NCBI GenBank assembly: GCA_035689115.1
Contig: DASSMA010000043.1
Span: forward strand, 1-64,000
Length of the DNA stretch: 64,000 nt
Source of the DNA: JAHFUS01 sp035689115
GTDB lineage: Bacteria > Actinomycetota > Acidimicrobiia > Acidimicrobiales > GCA-2861595
Direction of reading: 5' to 3'
Shown here: in pieces, positions 27,103-35,607 of the stretch
Layout of the letters: every line of letters begins with the position of its first letter
Position numbering within the stretch: the stretch's first letter is position 1
The notes under the pieces: model-generated
What the model saw: the letters and a program-made list of their open reading frames with translations, nothing else
What the model was told of the DNA's origin: nothing
Databases searched by the model: none
Translations under genes and position numbers: made by a program

Positions 27103-29214
27103 CTACGCCCCGCCGATGCCCAACAGCCCGGGGCGGGTGGTGGGCGCCGTGGTGGTGACGGCGGCGGGGGCGATGGAGACGGGGGTGGACGGCGCCGGCG
27201 CGGTGGGAGCGGGGCCCGCCGCCGCTGCCGGTGCCACCGTCGACGACGTGGTGGTGCTGGGGAGCAGCACCCCCGCCGGCGGCTTCAGGATGCGGCCCCG
27301 GGCCGGGTCGGCGGGCGGGAAGCCGGCGGCGTCGGCGCCCTTGGTGGCCTGGGTCATGAACCGGCGGAAGAGCTGGGCAGGGAACGAGCCGCCGTTGACC
27401 TTCCGGCCCCGGACGTTGTCCATCTTGTGGGTGTTGCCCTCCGGGTAGCCCATCCACACGGCGGTGGTGAGGTGCGGCGTGAAGCCCACGAACCAGGCGT
27501 CGCCGAAGTCCTGGGTGGTACCGGTCTTGCCGGCCACCGGCTTGCCGATCTGGGCACCCGTGCCCGAGCCCGCCTGCACCACCTTCTGGAGCGCCAGGTT
27601 CACCACGTCGGCCTGGGCGGGGTCGAGGACACGGGTCCGGGGCTGGGGCCGGGGCGGCCGCAGCACCCTGCCGTCGGCGGTGGCGACCTCGACGACGACG
27701 CTCGGCTCCACGTGGACGCCGCGGTCGGCGAAGGTGGAGAAGGCGCTGGCCATCTCGAGCACCGACACCTCGGAGGTGCCGAGGGTGAGCGAGATGTTCT
27801 CGACCAGGTCGGAGGTGATCCCCGCCTGGTGGGCGAGGGCGGCGACCTTGGCCGGCCCGACCGCCTTGATGAGCTGGGCGTAGACGGTGTTCACCGAGTT
27901 GGCGGTGGCGTCCATCAGGCTCACCGACGGGCCGAAGTCGGCGTCGTCGAAGTTCTTGACCACGTAGTCCTTCCCCTGGTTGGCGCGCGGGAAGGTGATC
28001 TCCGGCGGTCCGGGCAGGACCGACGTGGCGCTGTAGCCGGCCTGCAGGGCGGCTGCCAGCACGAACGGTTTGAACGTCGAGCCGGGCTGGCGGCCGGTGC
28101 CCCCGCCGTCGCGGCCCACCGCCAGGTTCACCTTGGCGAAGGGGTCGGCCGCCGTCCAGTCCCGCCCTCCCACCATGGCCTTGACCCGGCCCTGCTCGTC
28201 GACGGCGACCAGTGCGCCGGAGGGGTCGCCGGGCTTGTTGAGGAAGCCGTAGACGGCGTCGTAGGCCTGGGCCTGCATGGTGAGGTCGAGCGTGGTGGTG
28301 ACCCGCAGGCCGCCCTCGTAGAGCGCGGTGCGACCGTAGGTGGCTTCCAGCTGGCGGCGGACGTACTCGACGAAGTACTGCGTGCCCTTGTCGGGCCGGG
28401 CGAAGGTGGTCTCCGCCTGGCCCCTCGGGACGACGTAGCCGGCGAGGGGCTCGGCCTCCACCGCCCGGCGCTGCTTGCCGCTGATCGAGCCGGCCCGCTC
28501 CATGGCGACCAGGACGCGCTCCCGCCGGGCGGCGGCCACCTCGGGCGCCCGGGCGGCGTCGCCCAGCTCGGGCGAGCGGATGAGCCCGGCGAGGTAGGCG
28601 GCCTCCCGCAGGCCGATGTCCTTCACGTCCTTGCCGAAGTACGAGCGAGACGCCGCCTGGACCCCGTAGGCGCCCCTCCCCAGGTAGATCGTGTTGAGGT
28701 AGCGCTCGAGGATCTCGTCCTTCCCGTAGCGGCGCTCGAGCTTCACCGCCAGGACGGCCTCCTTGAGCTTGCGCCAGATCGTGCGCTCCCTGGTCAGGTA
28801 GACGTTCTTGACGTACTGCTGGGTGATGGTCGAGCCGCCCTGGATGTGGTGGCCCCGCGCGTCGGCCAGCGTGGCCCGGGCGATGCTCACCGGGTTGATG
28901 CCGGCGTGGCGGTAGAACTCCCGGTCCTCGGCCGCCAGCACGGCGTCGACGACCACCTTCGGCACCTGGTCGAGATGGACGGAGACGCGGTTCTCGCCGC
29001 TGTCCAGCGACGCCAGCCGGGCGCCCTTGGCGTCGAGGATCAGCGTGGTCTGGCTCTGGGGGACCTCGGGGGGCAGGGGCACGCGCACCAGGAGATAGGC
29101 CGACCCGGCCAGCCCGGTGAAGCCGAGCAGGACGGCCAGGAACAGCAGCCGCCGGTACCGCCACACCCAGCTCCGGCGGGCGGCGCGGCGGCGGGGGCGG
29201 GAGGGGGGAGCCAT
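27103..29214 (-). CDS. class A penicillin-binding protein (bifunctional PG synthase)
   Basis: 703 residues. Cytoplasmic Arg-rich start, one membrane helix (LLFLAVLLGFTGLAGSAYLLV), then GT51 glycosyltransferase with the catalytic Glu in LAAEDREFYRHAG and GGSTITQQYVKN. The transpeptidase follows with SxxK GSTFKP, SxN ANSVNTV and KTG AGKTGTTQDF. A Thr/Pro/Ala tail of about 45 residues ends the protein. It polymerises and crosslinks peptidoglycan. ATG 29214 selected since upstream sequence is not conserved and a G-rich GGAGGGG-like site precedes it. Confidence 0.95.
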   Translation of the reverse strand: MAPPSRPRRRAARRSWVWRYRRLLFLAVLLGFTGLAGSAYLLVRVPLPPEVPQSQTTLILDAKGARLASLDSGENRVSVHLDQVPKVVVDAVLAAEDREFYRHAGINPVSIARATLADARGHHIQGGSTITQQYVKNVYLTRERTIWRKLKEAVLAVKLERRYGKDEILERYLNTIYLGRGAYGVQAASRSYFGKDVKDIGLREAAYLAGLIRSPELGDAARAPEVAAARRERVLVAMERAGSISGKQRRAVEAEPLAGYVVPRGQAETTFARPDKGTQYFVEYVRRQLEATYGRTALYEGGLRVTTTLDLTMQAQAYDAVYGFLNKPGDPSGALVAVDEQGRVKAMVGGRDWTAADPFAKVNLAVGRDGGGTGRQPGSTFKPFVLAAALQAGYSATSVLPGPPEITFPRANQGKDYVVKNFDDADFGPSVSLMDATANSVNTVYAQLIKAVGPAKVAALAHQAGITSDLVENISLTLGTSEVSVLEMASAFSTFADRGVHVEPSVVVEVATADGRVLRPPRPQPRTRVLDPAQADVVNLALQKVVQAGSGTGAQIGKPVAGKTGTTQDFGDAWFVGFTPHLTTAVWMGYPEGNTHKMDNVRGRKVNGGSFPAQLFRRFMTQATKGADAAGFPPADPARGRILKPPAGVLLPSTTTSSTVAPAAAAGPAPTAPAPSTPVSIAPAAVTTTAPTTRPGLLGIGGA

Positions 29215-29353
29215 TCGGGAGCCGGGGAGGCCCGCCGTCGCAGAGCCCCCCTCGGGCGGGCAGGGTACCGGCCGCCCGCCCCGGGCGCAGGCGCGGTCGG
29301 CACCGCCGGTAGGATCCCAGACCCGACCACGGAGACCAGGGGAGGGTTGCCGG

Positions 29354-30052
29354 GTGCGAGGCGGTGCATGGCCGGAGGCGGCGACGGTCGACGTCTGGGT
29401 CGCCCCGCTGCTGGTCGCCCCGCCCGTCCACGAGCGCCTGGCGGCCACCCTGTCGCCGGCCGAGCGGGAACGGGCCGCCCGCTTCCGCGCCGGCGCCGAC
29501 CGCCGCCGCGCGACCGCCGCCCGGGGCTTCCTCCGCCTGGTGCTGGGTGCCGTGCTCGGCGCCGACCCGGCCGCCGTGGCCTTCGCCGAGGGACCGGGCA
29601 AACCGCGCCTCGGCACCGGCGGCCCGTGCTTCAACCTCTCGCACGCCGGCGACCTGGCCGCCGTGGCCGTGGCCCGCTTCGAGGTCGGCGTCGACGTGGA
29701 GCACGTGGCGTCGGCGCCGGCCTGGGAGTCGGTCGCCGCCGTCGCCTGCTCGCCGGCCGAGGTCGACGAACTGCGCCGCCTCCCCGCCGCTCGGCGCCAG
29801 GCCGCCTTCTGCTCGCTGTGGACGGCGAAGGAGGCCTACCTGAAGGGAACCGGCGAGGGCCTGGCGGCGGCACCGGACCTCGTCTCGCCCGAGATGCCGG
29901 ACACGGGCCGCCACACGCCCGTGGGCGACAGCGGCTGGTGGGTGCGGGCCGTCGACCCCGCGCCGGGCTTCGTGGGCGCCGTCGCCGCCGAGGGCCGGCG
30001 GTGGGAGCCCCGGCTCCGCGCCATCGGCGAGCTGCTGGCGGTGACGGGATGA
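29354..30052 (+). CDS. 4'-phosphopantetheinyl transferase (Sfp type)
   Basis: 232 residues from GTG 29354. Signature motifs are present: FNLSHAGDLAAVAVA, VGVDVEHVASAP (metal-binding DxE), and FCSLWTAKEAYLKGTGEGL (the WxxKEAxxK box). Activates carrier proteins by adding the pantetheine arm from CoA. First gene of a four-gene operon with ATGA overlaps. No polyketide or NRPS gene is in the window, so the carrier protein is unknown. Confidence 0.9.
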   Translation: MRGGAWPEAATVDVWVAPLLVAPPVHERLAATLSPAERERAARFRAGADRRRATAARGFLRLVLGAVLGADPAAVAFAEGPGKPRLGTGGPCFNLSHAGDLAAVAVARFEVGVDVEHVASAPAWESVAAVACSPAEVDELRRLPAARRQAAFCSLWTAKEAYLKGTGEGLAAAPDLVSPEMPDTGRHTPVGDSGWWVRAVDPAPGFVGAVAAEGRRWEPRLRAIGELLAVTG

Positions 30053-30882
30053 CCGTTCCCTCGTCGGCCGGGGTGCGGGTGGCCGTCCACGAGCTGGGCG
30101 GGTCGGGGCCGGCGCTCGTGCTGGCGCATGCCGCCGGCCTGCACGGGATGGTGTTCGCCCCCCTGGCCGCCCGGCTCGACGGCTTCCGCTGCGTTGCCTT
30201 CGACGGCCGCGGCCACGGCGACACCGCCCTGCCCGACGGCTGCGAGCTCGACTGGCCGGGGCTGGCCGACGACCTCCTCGCCGTGGTCGACGGCCTGGGT
30301 CTCGAGCGGCCGTTCGCCTTCGGCCATTCGAGCGGCGGCACCGCCGCCCTGCTCGCCGAGCAGGCCCGGCCCGGCACCTTCCGGGCGATCTACTGCTTCG
30401 AGCCGGTGCTGATCCCCGCCGACCCGTCGATCGGGCGCGACGAGGCGAGCTGGCTGGCGGCGTCCGCCCGGCGCCGCCGGGACGCCTTCGCCTCCGTCGA
30501 CGAGGCCCTGGCCCACTACGCCGGCCGGCCGCCGCTGGCCGCCCTCCACCCCGACGCCCTGCGCGCCTACGTCGAGCACGGCTTCGAGGGCGGCGGCACC
30601 GGCGTGCGGCTCAAGTGCCGGCCCGAGGTCGAGGCGGCCGTGTACGAGACGGCCTCCGCCCACGACGGCTGGGCCCGGCTGGGCGACGTGGCCTGCCCGG
30701 TGATGGTGGCCGTCGGCTCGGCCAGCCAGGGCTTCGTGCCGGACGTGGCGGCGGCCGGCGCCGCCCGGCTCCCTCGCGGCCGCACCGAGGTACTCGACGG
30801 CCTGGGTCACTTCGGGCCCCTGGAGCGACCCGAGGTGGTGGCGGCCGCCGTGCGCCGCTTCCTGGCACCGGTCGCCGGATGA
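30049..30882 (+). CDS. alpha/beta hydrolase
   Basis: 277 residues. Oxyanion region LVLAHAAGLHGMVF, nucleophile elbow FAFGHSSGG (Ser) and catalytic His in DGLGHFGPLERP; the acid is probably in the strand VMVAVGSAS region. The fold is that of esterases and C-C hydrolases. ATGA overlaps with the genes on both sides put it in one operon with the phosphopantetheinyl transferase and the CysQ-like phosphatase. Substrate unknown. Confidence 0.88.
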   Translation: MTVPSSAGVRVAVHELGGSGPALVLAHAAGLHGMVFAPLAARLDGFRCVAFDGRGHGDTALPDGCELDWPGLADDLLAVVDGLGLERPFAFGHSSGGTAALLAEQARPGTFRAIYCFEPVLIPADPSIGRDEASWLAASARRRRDAFASVDEALAHYAGRPPLAALHPDALRAYVEHGFEGGGTGVRLKCRPEVEAAVYETASAHDGWARLGDVACPVMVAVGSASQGFVPDVAAAGAARLPRGRTEVLDGLGHFGPLERPEVVAAAVRRFLAPVAG

Positions 30883-31649
30883 CCGGCCACCCCCTCGTCG
30901 ACGGCGGCGACCACGAGGACGCCACCCGCCTGGCCGCCGAGGCGGCCCGCCTCCTGCTCGCCGTCCGCCGGGAGCTGGACCGGCCCGGGGCCGACCCGGC
31001 GGCCGTGGGCCGGGAGGGCGACCGGCGCTCCCACGAGCTGCTGGCCGCCGCGCTGGCGGCGCGCCACCCCGACGACGCCGTGGTCTCCGAGGAGGCCCCG
31101 CCCACGCCCGGCGCGCCCGGCAGCGGGCGCACGTGGGTGGTCGACCCCCTCGACGGCACCCGCGAGTTCGCCGAGACGGGGAGCACCGACTGGGCCGTCC
31201 ACGTCGCCTTGGTGGTCGAGGGGCAGCCGGTGGCCGGGGCGGTGGCGCTGCCGGCGCGAGACCTGGTCCTGTCCACCGTTCCCGCCCCGCCGCCCCCGCC
31301 GCCCGGCGGTGAGGTGCTGCGGCTGCTGGTGAGCCGGAGCCGGCCACCCGCCTTCGTCGCCCCCCTGGCCGCCGCCTTGGGGGCCGAGGTGATCCCGATG
31401 GGGTCGGCGGGCGCCAAGGCCATGGCAGTGGTGCTCGGCGAGGCAGACGCCTACGTCCACGCCGGCGGCCAGCACGAGTGGGACTCGGCCGCGCCCGTGG
31501 CGGTGGCCGTCGCCGCCGGCCTCCACACCTCACGCCTCGACGGCTCGCCGCTCGTCTACGGCACCCCCGGTGCCTGGCTCCCCGACCTCGTGGTGTGCCG
31601 GCCCGAGGTGGCCGGCCCGTTGCTCGCGGCCCTGGAAGCGAGCCTGTGA
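30879..31649 (+). CDS. inositol monophosphatase family, CysQ-like 3'(2'),5'-bisphosphate nucleotidase
   Basis: 256 residues. Metal site WVVDPLDGTREFAETGSTDW is the CysQ version (DPLDGTxEF) of the IMPase motif; VVSEE is the other acidic cluster, and HEWDSAAPVAVA the C-terminal motif. CysQ removes the 3' phosphate from PAP. Plain IMPase activity is also possible. PAP is a by-product of phosphopantetheinyl transfer, which could explain its place in this operon. Confidence 0.85.
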   Translation: MTGHPLVDGGDHEDATRLAAEAARLLLAVRRELDRPGADPAAVGREGDRRSHELLAAALAARHPDDAVVSEEAPPTPGAPGSGRTWVVDPLDGTREFAETGSTDWAVHVALVVEGQPVAGAVALPARDLVLSTVPAPPPPPPGGEVLRLLVSRSRPPAFVAPLAAALGAEVIPMGSAGAKAMAVVLGEADAYVHAGGQHEWDSAAPVAVAVAAGLHTSRLDGSPLVYGTPGAWLPDLVVCRPEVAGPLLAALEASL

Positions 31650-31653
31650 AGGC

Positions 31654-33042
31654 ATGAGGATCGTGGTGGTGGGGGCCGGGATCGGCGGCCTCGCCCTCGC
31701 CCTCCTGCTCCCGGCCGCCGGCCACGACGTCACCGTGCTGGACGCCGACCCGGCGCCGGCCCACCCCGGTCCGGAAGAGGCGTGGGCCGCCTGGCGCCGC
31801 CCCGGCGTGGCCCAGTTCCGCCAGATCCACCTCTTCAACGCCCGGGGCCGGGCGGTGCTGCGCGAGCGGCTGCCCGCCGTGCTGGACGCGGTGCGGGCGG
31901 CGGGCGCCGGCGAGATCCTCCTCGGCGGCCCCGGCGACGACGAGCTGGTGCGGCTCACCTGCCGGCGCACCACGTTCGAGTGGGCCATGCGGCGGGTGGC
32001 CGAGGCCGACGGGCGGGCCCGCGTCGTACCGTCCACCACCGTCGCCGGCCTCCTCGGCGACCGGGGGCGCGTCACCGGTGTACGCACGGCCGCCGGCGAG
32101 GACGCCGCCGCCGACCTCGTGGTCGACGCGTCGGGGCGGGCGTCAGCCCTGCCCGCCTGGCTGGCCGCCCTCGGCGCCGAGCCGCCCACTCATCGGCGGT
32201 CCGACGGCGGCACGGTGAGCTTCACGCGCTGGTACCGGCTCCGGTCCGAGGCGTCCGCCACCCTGGGCCGGGCCGACCTCGGCTACGCGGTGGGCGTCGT
32301 GGCGCCGGCCGACGCCGGCGTGTTCTGCCTCACCTTCGGCTGCCTGGCCGAGGACGCCACCATGCGGGCCCTGCGGGGCGAGGCCGGCTTCCACGCCGCG
32401 GTGGGCGCCGTCCCGCTCCTCGCCGCCTGGGCCGACCCCGACCGCTCCGAGGTGCTGGGCCCGGTGCTGTCCATGGCCGACCGGGCCAACCGCCTCACGG
32501 TGGCCGCCCGGCCCACCGCCGGCGTGGTGGCCCTCGGCGACGCCGCCATGTGCACCAACCCGGGCTACGGCCGGGGCGTCGGCCTGGCCCTGGTCCACGC
32601 CGCCTGCCTGGTCGACGCCCTCGACGCCGTGGGAGACGCCGGCGACGCCCCCCTGGCGGTGGCGGCCTCCTTCGCCGAGGCCACGGCCCGCGAGCTGGAG
32701 CCCTGGTTCCACGCCGCCGTTGCCGCCGACCGGGTCCGGCTGGCCATCGGCCGGCGGCTGCTGGCCGGCGAGCGGTGGGAAGCGGTGGGCGGGCCGGGCG
32801 ACGACCCGGCGGTGCGCTTCGCCCGCGGTGCGCCGGCGGCCGGCCAGCGCGACCCGGTGGTGGCCCGTGCGTTCCAGCGGGCCTTCCAGCTCCTCGACCC
32901 GCCGTCGGCCTACTGGGGCAACCCCGAGATCGAAGCCAGGGTCGAGGCGGTGTGGCGCACCCTCGACCGCGACCCGCCGCCGGCGCCGGGCCCGGACCAC
33001 GAGGCGATGGCCGACCTTCTGGGACGTACTCCGCTCACCTGA
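31654..33042 (+). CDS. FAD-dependent monooxygenase/oxidoreductase
   Basis: 462 residues. N-terminal FAD-binding MRIVVVGAGIGGLALALLL (GxGxxG) and the second FAD motif GVVALGDAAMCTNPGYGRGVGLAL, as in aromatic hydroxylases of the UbiH/PHBH group. The middle VVDASGRASALPAW is the usual DG/DASG strand. Substrate unknown. It follows the CysQ-like gene by 4 bases and ends in an 8-base overlap with the convergent membrane-protein gene. Confidence 0.85.
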   Translation: MRIVVVGAGIGGLALALLLPAAGHDVTVLDADPAPAHPGPEEAWAAWRRPGVAQFRQIHLFNARGRAVLRERLPAVLDAVRAAGAGEILLGGPGDDELVRLTCRRTTFEWAMRRVAEADGRARVVPSTTVAGLLGDRGRVTGVRTAAGEDAAADLVVDASGRASALPAWLAALGAEPPTHRRSDGGTVSFTRWYRLRSEASATLGRADLGYAVGVVAPADAGVFCLTFGCLAEDATMRALRGEAGFHAAVGAVPLLAAWADPDRSEVLGPVLSMADRANRLTVAARPTAGVVALGDAAMCTNPGYGRGVGLALVHAACLVDALDAVGDAGDAPLAVAASFAEATARELEPWFHAAVAADRVRLAIGRRLLAGERWEAVGGPGDDPAVRFARGAPAAGQRDPVVARAFQRAFQLLDPPSAYWGNPEIEARVEAVWRTLDRDPPPAPGPDHEAMADLLGRTPLT

Positions 33043-34591
33043 CACCACGAGGCGGCGGCCGGCGGCGCCACTGCCCCCGCTCGGGATCGGTCGTGTCGAC
33101 CACCACGACGACCGGGCCGGGCTCGTCGGGCACCGGCTCGTCGGCCGGCGCCGGCCGCCGGGCTTTCCGCCGGCGGGCCGGCGTGGCGGCCGGCGCGCTC
33201 ACGGCGGCCGGCTCGTCGGCCGGCGGCGGATCCGGGATGGCGGCGGGCGTGCGCTCGGCCCGAGGGGCGACCATGGCCAGCACGGCGACGAGGGCACCGG
33301 ACGCGGCGGCCACCGCCGCGCCCCGGTCGTACGCAACCAGGCCGGTGGCCCTGGTCCACGCCCAGGTACCAGGCACGAGCACCAGCCACCCGGCGAGCAC
33401 GAGGGCGGGAGCGGCGGCGGCGGCCGGGACGGTACGCGGCAGGGACCGGTCCCCGTTCCGGGCAGCCAGCACCAGGCCGGCGAGGGCGGTCGCCGCCATC
33501 AGCAGCACGCCGGTCCCGCTGCGGCCGGCGGGCACCACCGCGGCGGCGAGCGCCGCCGCACCCGGAACGGCCAGGAGGGCGCCGGCCGGGTCGTCGACGG
33601 CGAGGGCCAGGGCGGCGGCCGAGGCGAGGAGCGCCGCCACCGGCGCGTGGCCGGCAGCGGCGGCCAGGGCCAGCAGCGCCAGTGACAGGGCCGGTCGCCG
33701 AGGGAGGAAGGCGGCGGCGGCCACCGCCGCCACACCGCCGGCCACCGCCACCGGCGTGGGGCGGGCGCCCGCCGCCGCGGCCACCGACACGACGAGGGCC
33801 GAAGGGACCAGACCCCACACCCGCCGGGCGCCCAGGGCGGCCGTCGCCGTCACGACGAGGGCGCCCAGCACCGCCAGCACCTGGTCCACGCCGCTGTCGG
33901 CGGGAAGGGCCCAGCGGAGCACGGCCGCCCGCTCGCTCAGCAGGGCGGCGAGCAGCAGCACGCAACCGCCGGCCGCACCGGCCGCCGCCGCCTCTGACAC
34001 CGGCCGGCGGACCCAGCCCCCGATCTCGGCGGGGGCGGCGCCCCGGTCGGACTCGATCCACGCCGCCCGGCCGACGACGGCGGCGGCGGCGAGCGCCGCC
34101 ACCGTCAGGACCGCAGCCAGGAGGCCGGTGTGGCCCGACCCGGCGGCGGCGGCGGCGGCCATCGGCAGCACGACGAGGGCGAGCGCGCCGGCCACCGCGT
34201 CGCCGACCCGGCGAGGACCCCAGCCGGCGGTGACGAGGGCGGCGGTACCGGCCGCCGCGGCCGCCCCCTGTGCCGTCGTCGACACCGGCGACGGGCCGCC
34301 GCCGCCCACGGTGATCGCCACCCATGCCAGCGTGACCACCGCCCCGGCGACCGGCCACAGCGAGGCGAGCGCCCCCGCCGGCGCCTGCGCGGCGGCGACG
34401 ACCGCCTCCGCCCGTCGCCGCGCCGCCTTGGGGCGCGGGCGGGGGGCTTCGGCCGGGCGGTGCCGGTGTGCGGGCTGCCGGCGCCGGCGTGGCTCCGGAG
34501 GCGGATGGGGTCGGTTTCCGGTCTCGTCCGCCTCAGGGGCGGCCACCTTCCGCTCCCGCCGGCGCTGCCGGGCCGCGGCCGGCTCGGTCAT
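33035..34591 (-). CDS. polytopic membrane protein of unknown function
   Basis: 518 residues from ATG 34591. An Arg/Pro-rich cytoplasmic start of about 75 residues, roughly 12 Ala/Val/Leu-rich helices, and a charged C-terminal tail (RRRKARRPAPADEPVPDEPGP). No conserved motif seen. It overlaps the next upstream membrane gene by ATGA, so the two likely form one complex. Low sequence complexity makes homology hard to judge. Confidence 0.6.
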   Translation of the reverse strand: MTEPAAARQRRRERKVAAPEADETGNRPHPPPEPRRRRQPAHRHRPAEAPRPRPKAARRRAEAVVAAAQAPAGALASLWPVAGAVVTLAWVAITVGGGGPSPVSTTAQGAAAAAGTAALVTAGWGPRRVGDAVAGALALVVLPMAAAAAAGSGHTGLLAAVLTVAALAAAAVVGRAAWIESDRGAAPAEIGGWVRRPVSEAAAAGAAGGCVLLLAALLSERAAVLRWALPADSGVDQVLAVLGALVVTATAALGARRVWGLVPSALVVSVAAAAGARPTPVAVAGGVAAVAAAAFLPRRPALSLALLALAAAAGHAPVAALLASAAALALAVDDPAGALLAVPGAAALAAAVVPAGRSGTGVLLMAATALAGLVLAARNGDRSLPRTVPAAAAAPALVLAGWLVLVPGTWAWTRATGLVAYDRGAAVAAASGALVAVLAMVAPRAERTPAAIPDPPPADEPAAVSAPAATPARRRKARRPAPADEPVPDEPGPVVVVVDTTDPERGQWRRRPPPRGVR

Positions 34592-35052
34592 CGGGCCACC
34601 GCGGCGAGCGCCAGGGAGGCCACCGCCAGCACGGCGGCGGCGGCGGCGGCCGGTCGCCGCGGCAGGCGGCGGCCGGCCAGCGCGGCCAGCCCCACCCCCA
34701 CCAGGGCGCCGGCCACCCGCACGGCCAGGTCGGGCGCACCGCCCGGCGCCGGGCCGGCCACCACCAGGCCGGCGGTCGCCCCGAAGGCGAGGGCGGACCA
34801 CCCGCCCGGGCAGGCGAGCAGGAGGGCGCCGGCGGCGCCCCAGGTGGAGGCGGCGGCCGCCGCCGATCCGGCGACGAGCCCCGGGCCGAGCACCGCCTGA
34901 GCGCCGGCCACGGCGTCGAGCGACGTGCTCCCCCACCGCACGGCCACCGCCACCAGGGCGGCGAGTGCGGCGGCGGCGGCGAGCACGTCGCCGGCGGCCG
35001 CGCCGAGGAGCACGGCCAGCAGCACGATCTCCCCCGACGCGGTGACCGCCAT
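34588..35052 (-). CDS. small polytopic membrane protein
   Basis: 154 residues from ATG 35052; GTG 35076 is an alternative and the frame continues into the DUF5318 gene without a start. About five hydrophobic helices, very rich in Ala, Gly and Val. Overlaps the 33035-34591 gene by ATGA and lies about 50 bases after DUF5318. No family recognised. Confidence 0.5.
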   Translation of the reverse strand: MAVTASGEIVLLAVLLGAAAGDVLAAAAALAALVAVAVRWGSTSLDAVAGAQAVLGPGLVAGSAAAAASTWGAAGALLLACPGGWSALAFGATAGLVVAGPAPGGAPDLAVRVAGALVGVGLAALAGRRLPRRPAAAAAAVLAVASLALAAVAR

Positions 35053-35105
35053 GGTGGCGGCCGCCGCCGGCGCCACGAGCCGCAGGGGCCCGCCGCCGGC
35101 GTGGA

Positions 35106-35540
35106 TCAGGTGGAGGAGACGCGCCGCCGCCGGCCCGCGACGTACGTGCGGACCAGGTGGTTCCACGAGCACGCCGGGCACACCTCCACCACGTAACAGG
35201 CCACGTCGCCGGCCCGCCGGGTGAGCTTGGCCAGCTCGGCGGCGTCGGCGAAGGCGGCACCGCCCGGTGGGAGGCGGGGCCCGAAGGCATACGACACGTG
35301 CACGAGCGTGCGCTCGGCGCAGATCGGGCACGGCTGGCCGGCCGGCCGGCCGATGCCGTTGGCGACCCGGAGCAGCTCGGGATGGGCGTCGCACACGTCC
35401 TGGCGCGACAGGCGTCCCCTGCGGAACTCCTTCACGATGGAGTTGCGGGCCAAGCGGTAGTCGATCTGGCCCGGCATGGAGCGTGCGCCGCCGGCGCCCT
35501 GCACGCTCTCTGGGCGGAACGTCACGGCACGGCCCGCCAT
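35106..35540 (-). CDS. DUF5318 family protein
   Basis: 144 residues (124 if ATG 35478, MPGQIDYRLARN, is used, which matches the family start better). Conserved stretches: RRGRLSRQDVCDAHPELLRVA, the zinc-like Cys pairs PCPICAERT and VCPACSWNHLVRTY, and FGPRLPP. This family is restricted to Actinobacteria and is usually near PBP and ino1-PadR genes, as here. Function unknown; the two CxxC motifs suggest zinc binding. Confidence 0.85.
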   Translation of the reverse strand: MAGRAVTFRPESVQGAGGARSMPGQIDYRLARNSIVKEFRRGRLSRQDVCDAHPELLRVANGIGRPAGQPCPICAERTLVHVSYAFGPRLPPGGAAFADAAELAKLTRRAGDVACYVVEVCPACSWNHLVRTYVAGRRRRVSST

Positions 35541-35607
35541 GGGCGCCCGTCGCGAATCATGGGCTCAGGGTAGCCGTCAGATCCTGTCCGGCCTTCACGG
35601 TCCGGGC

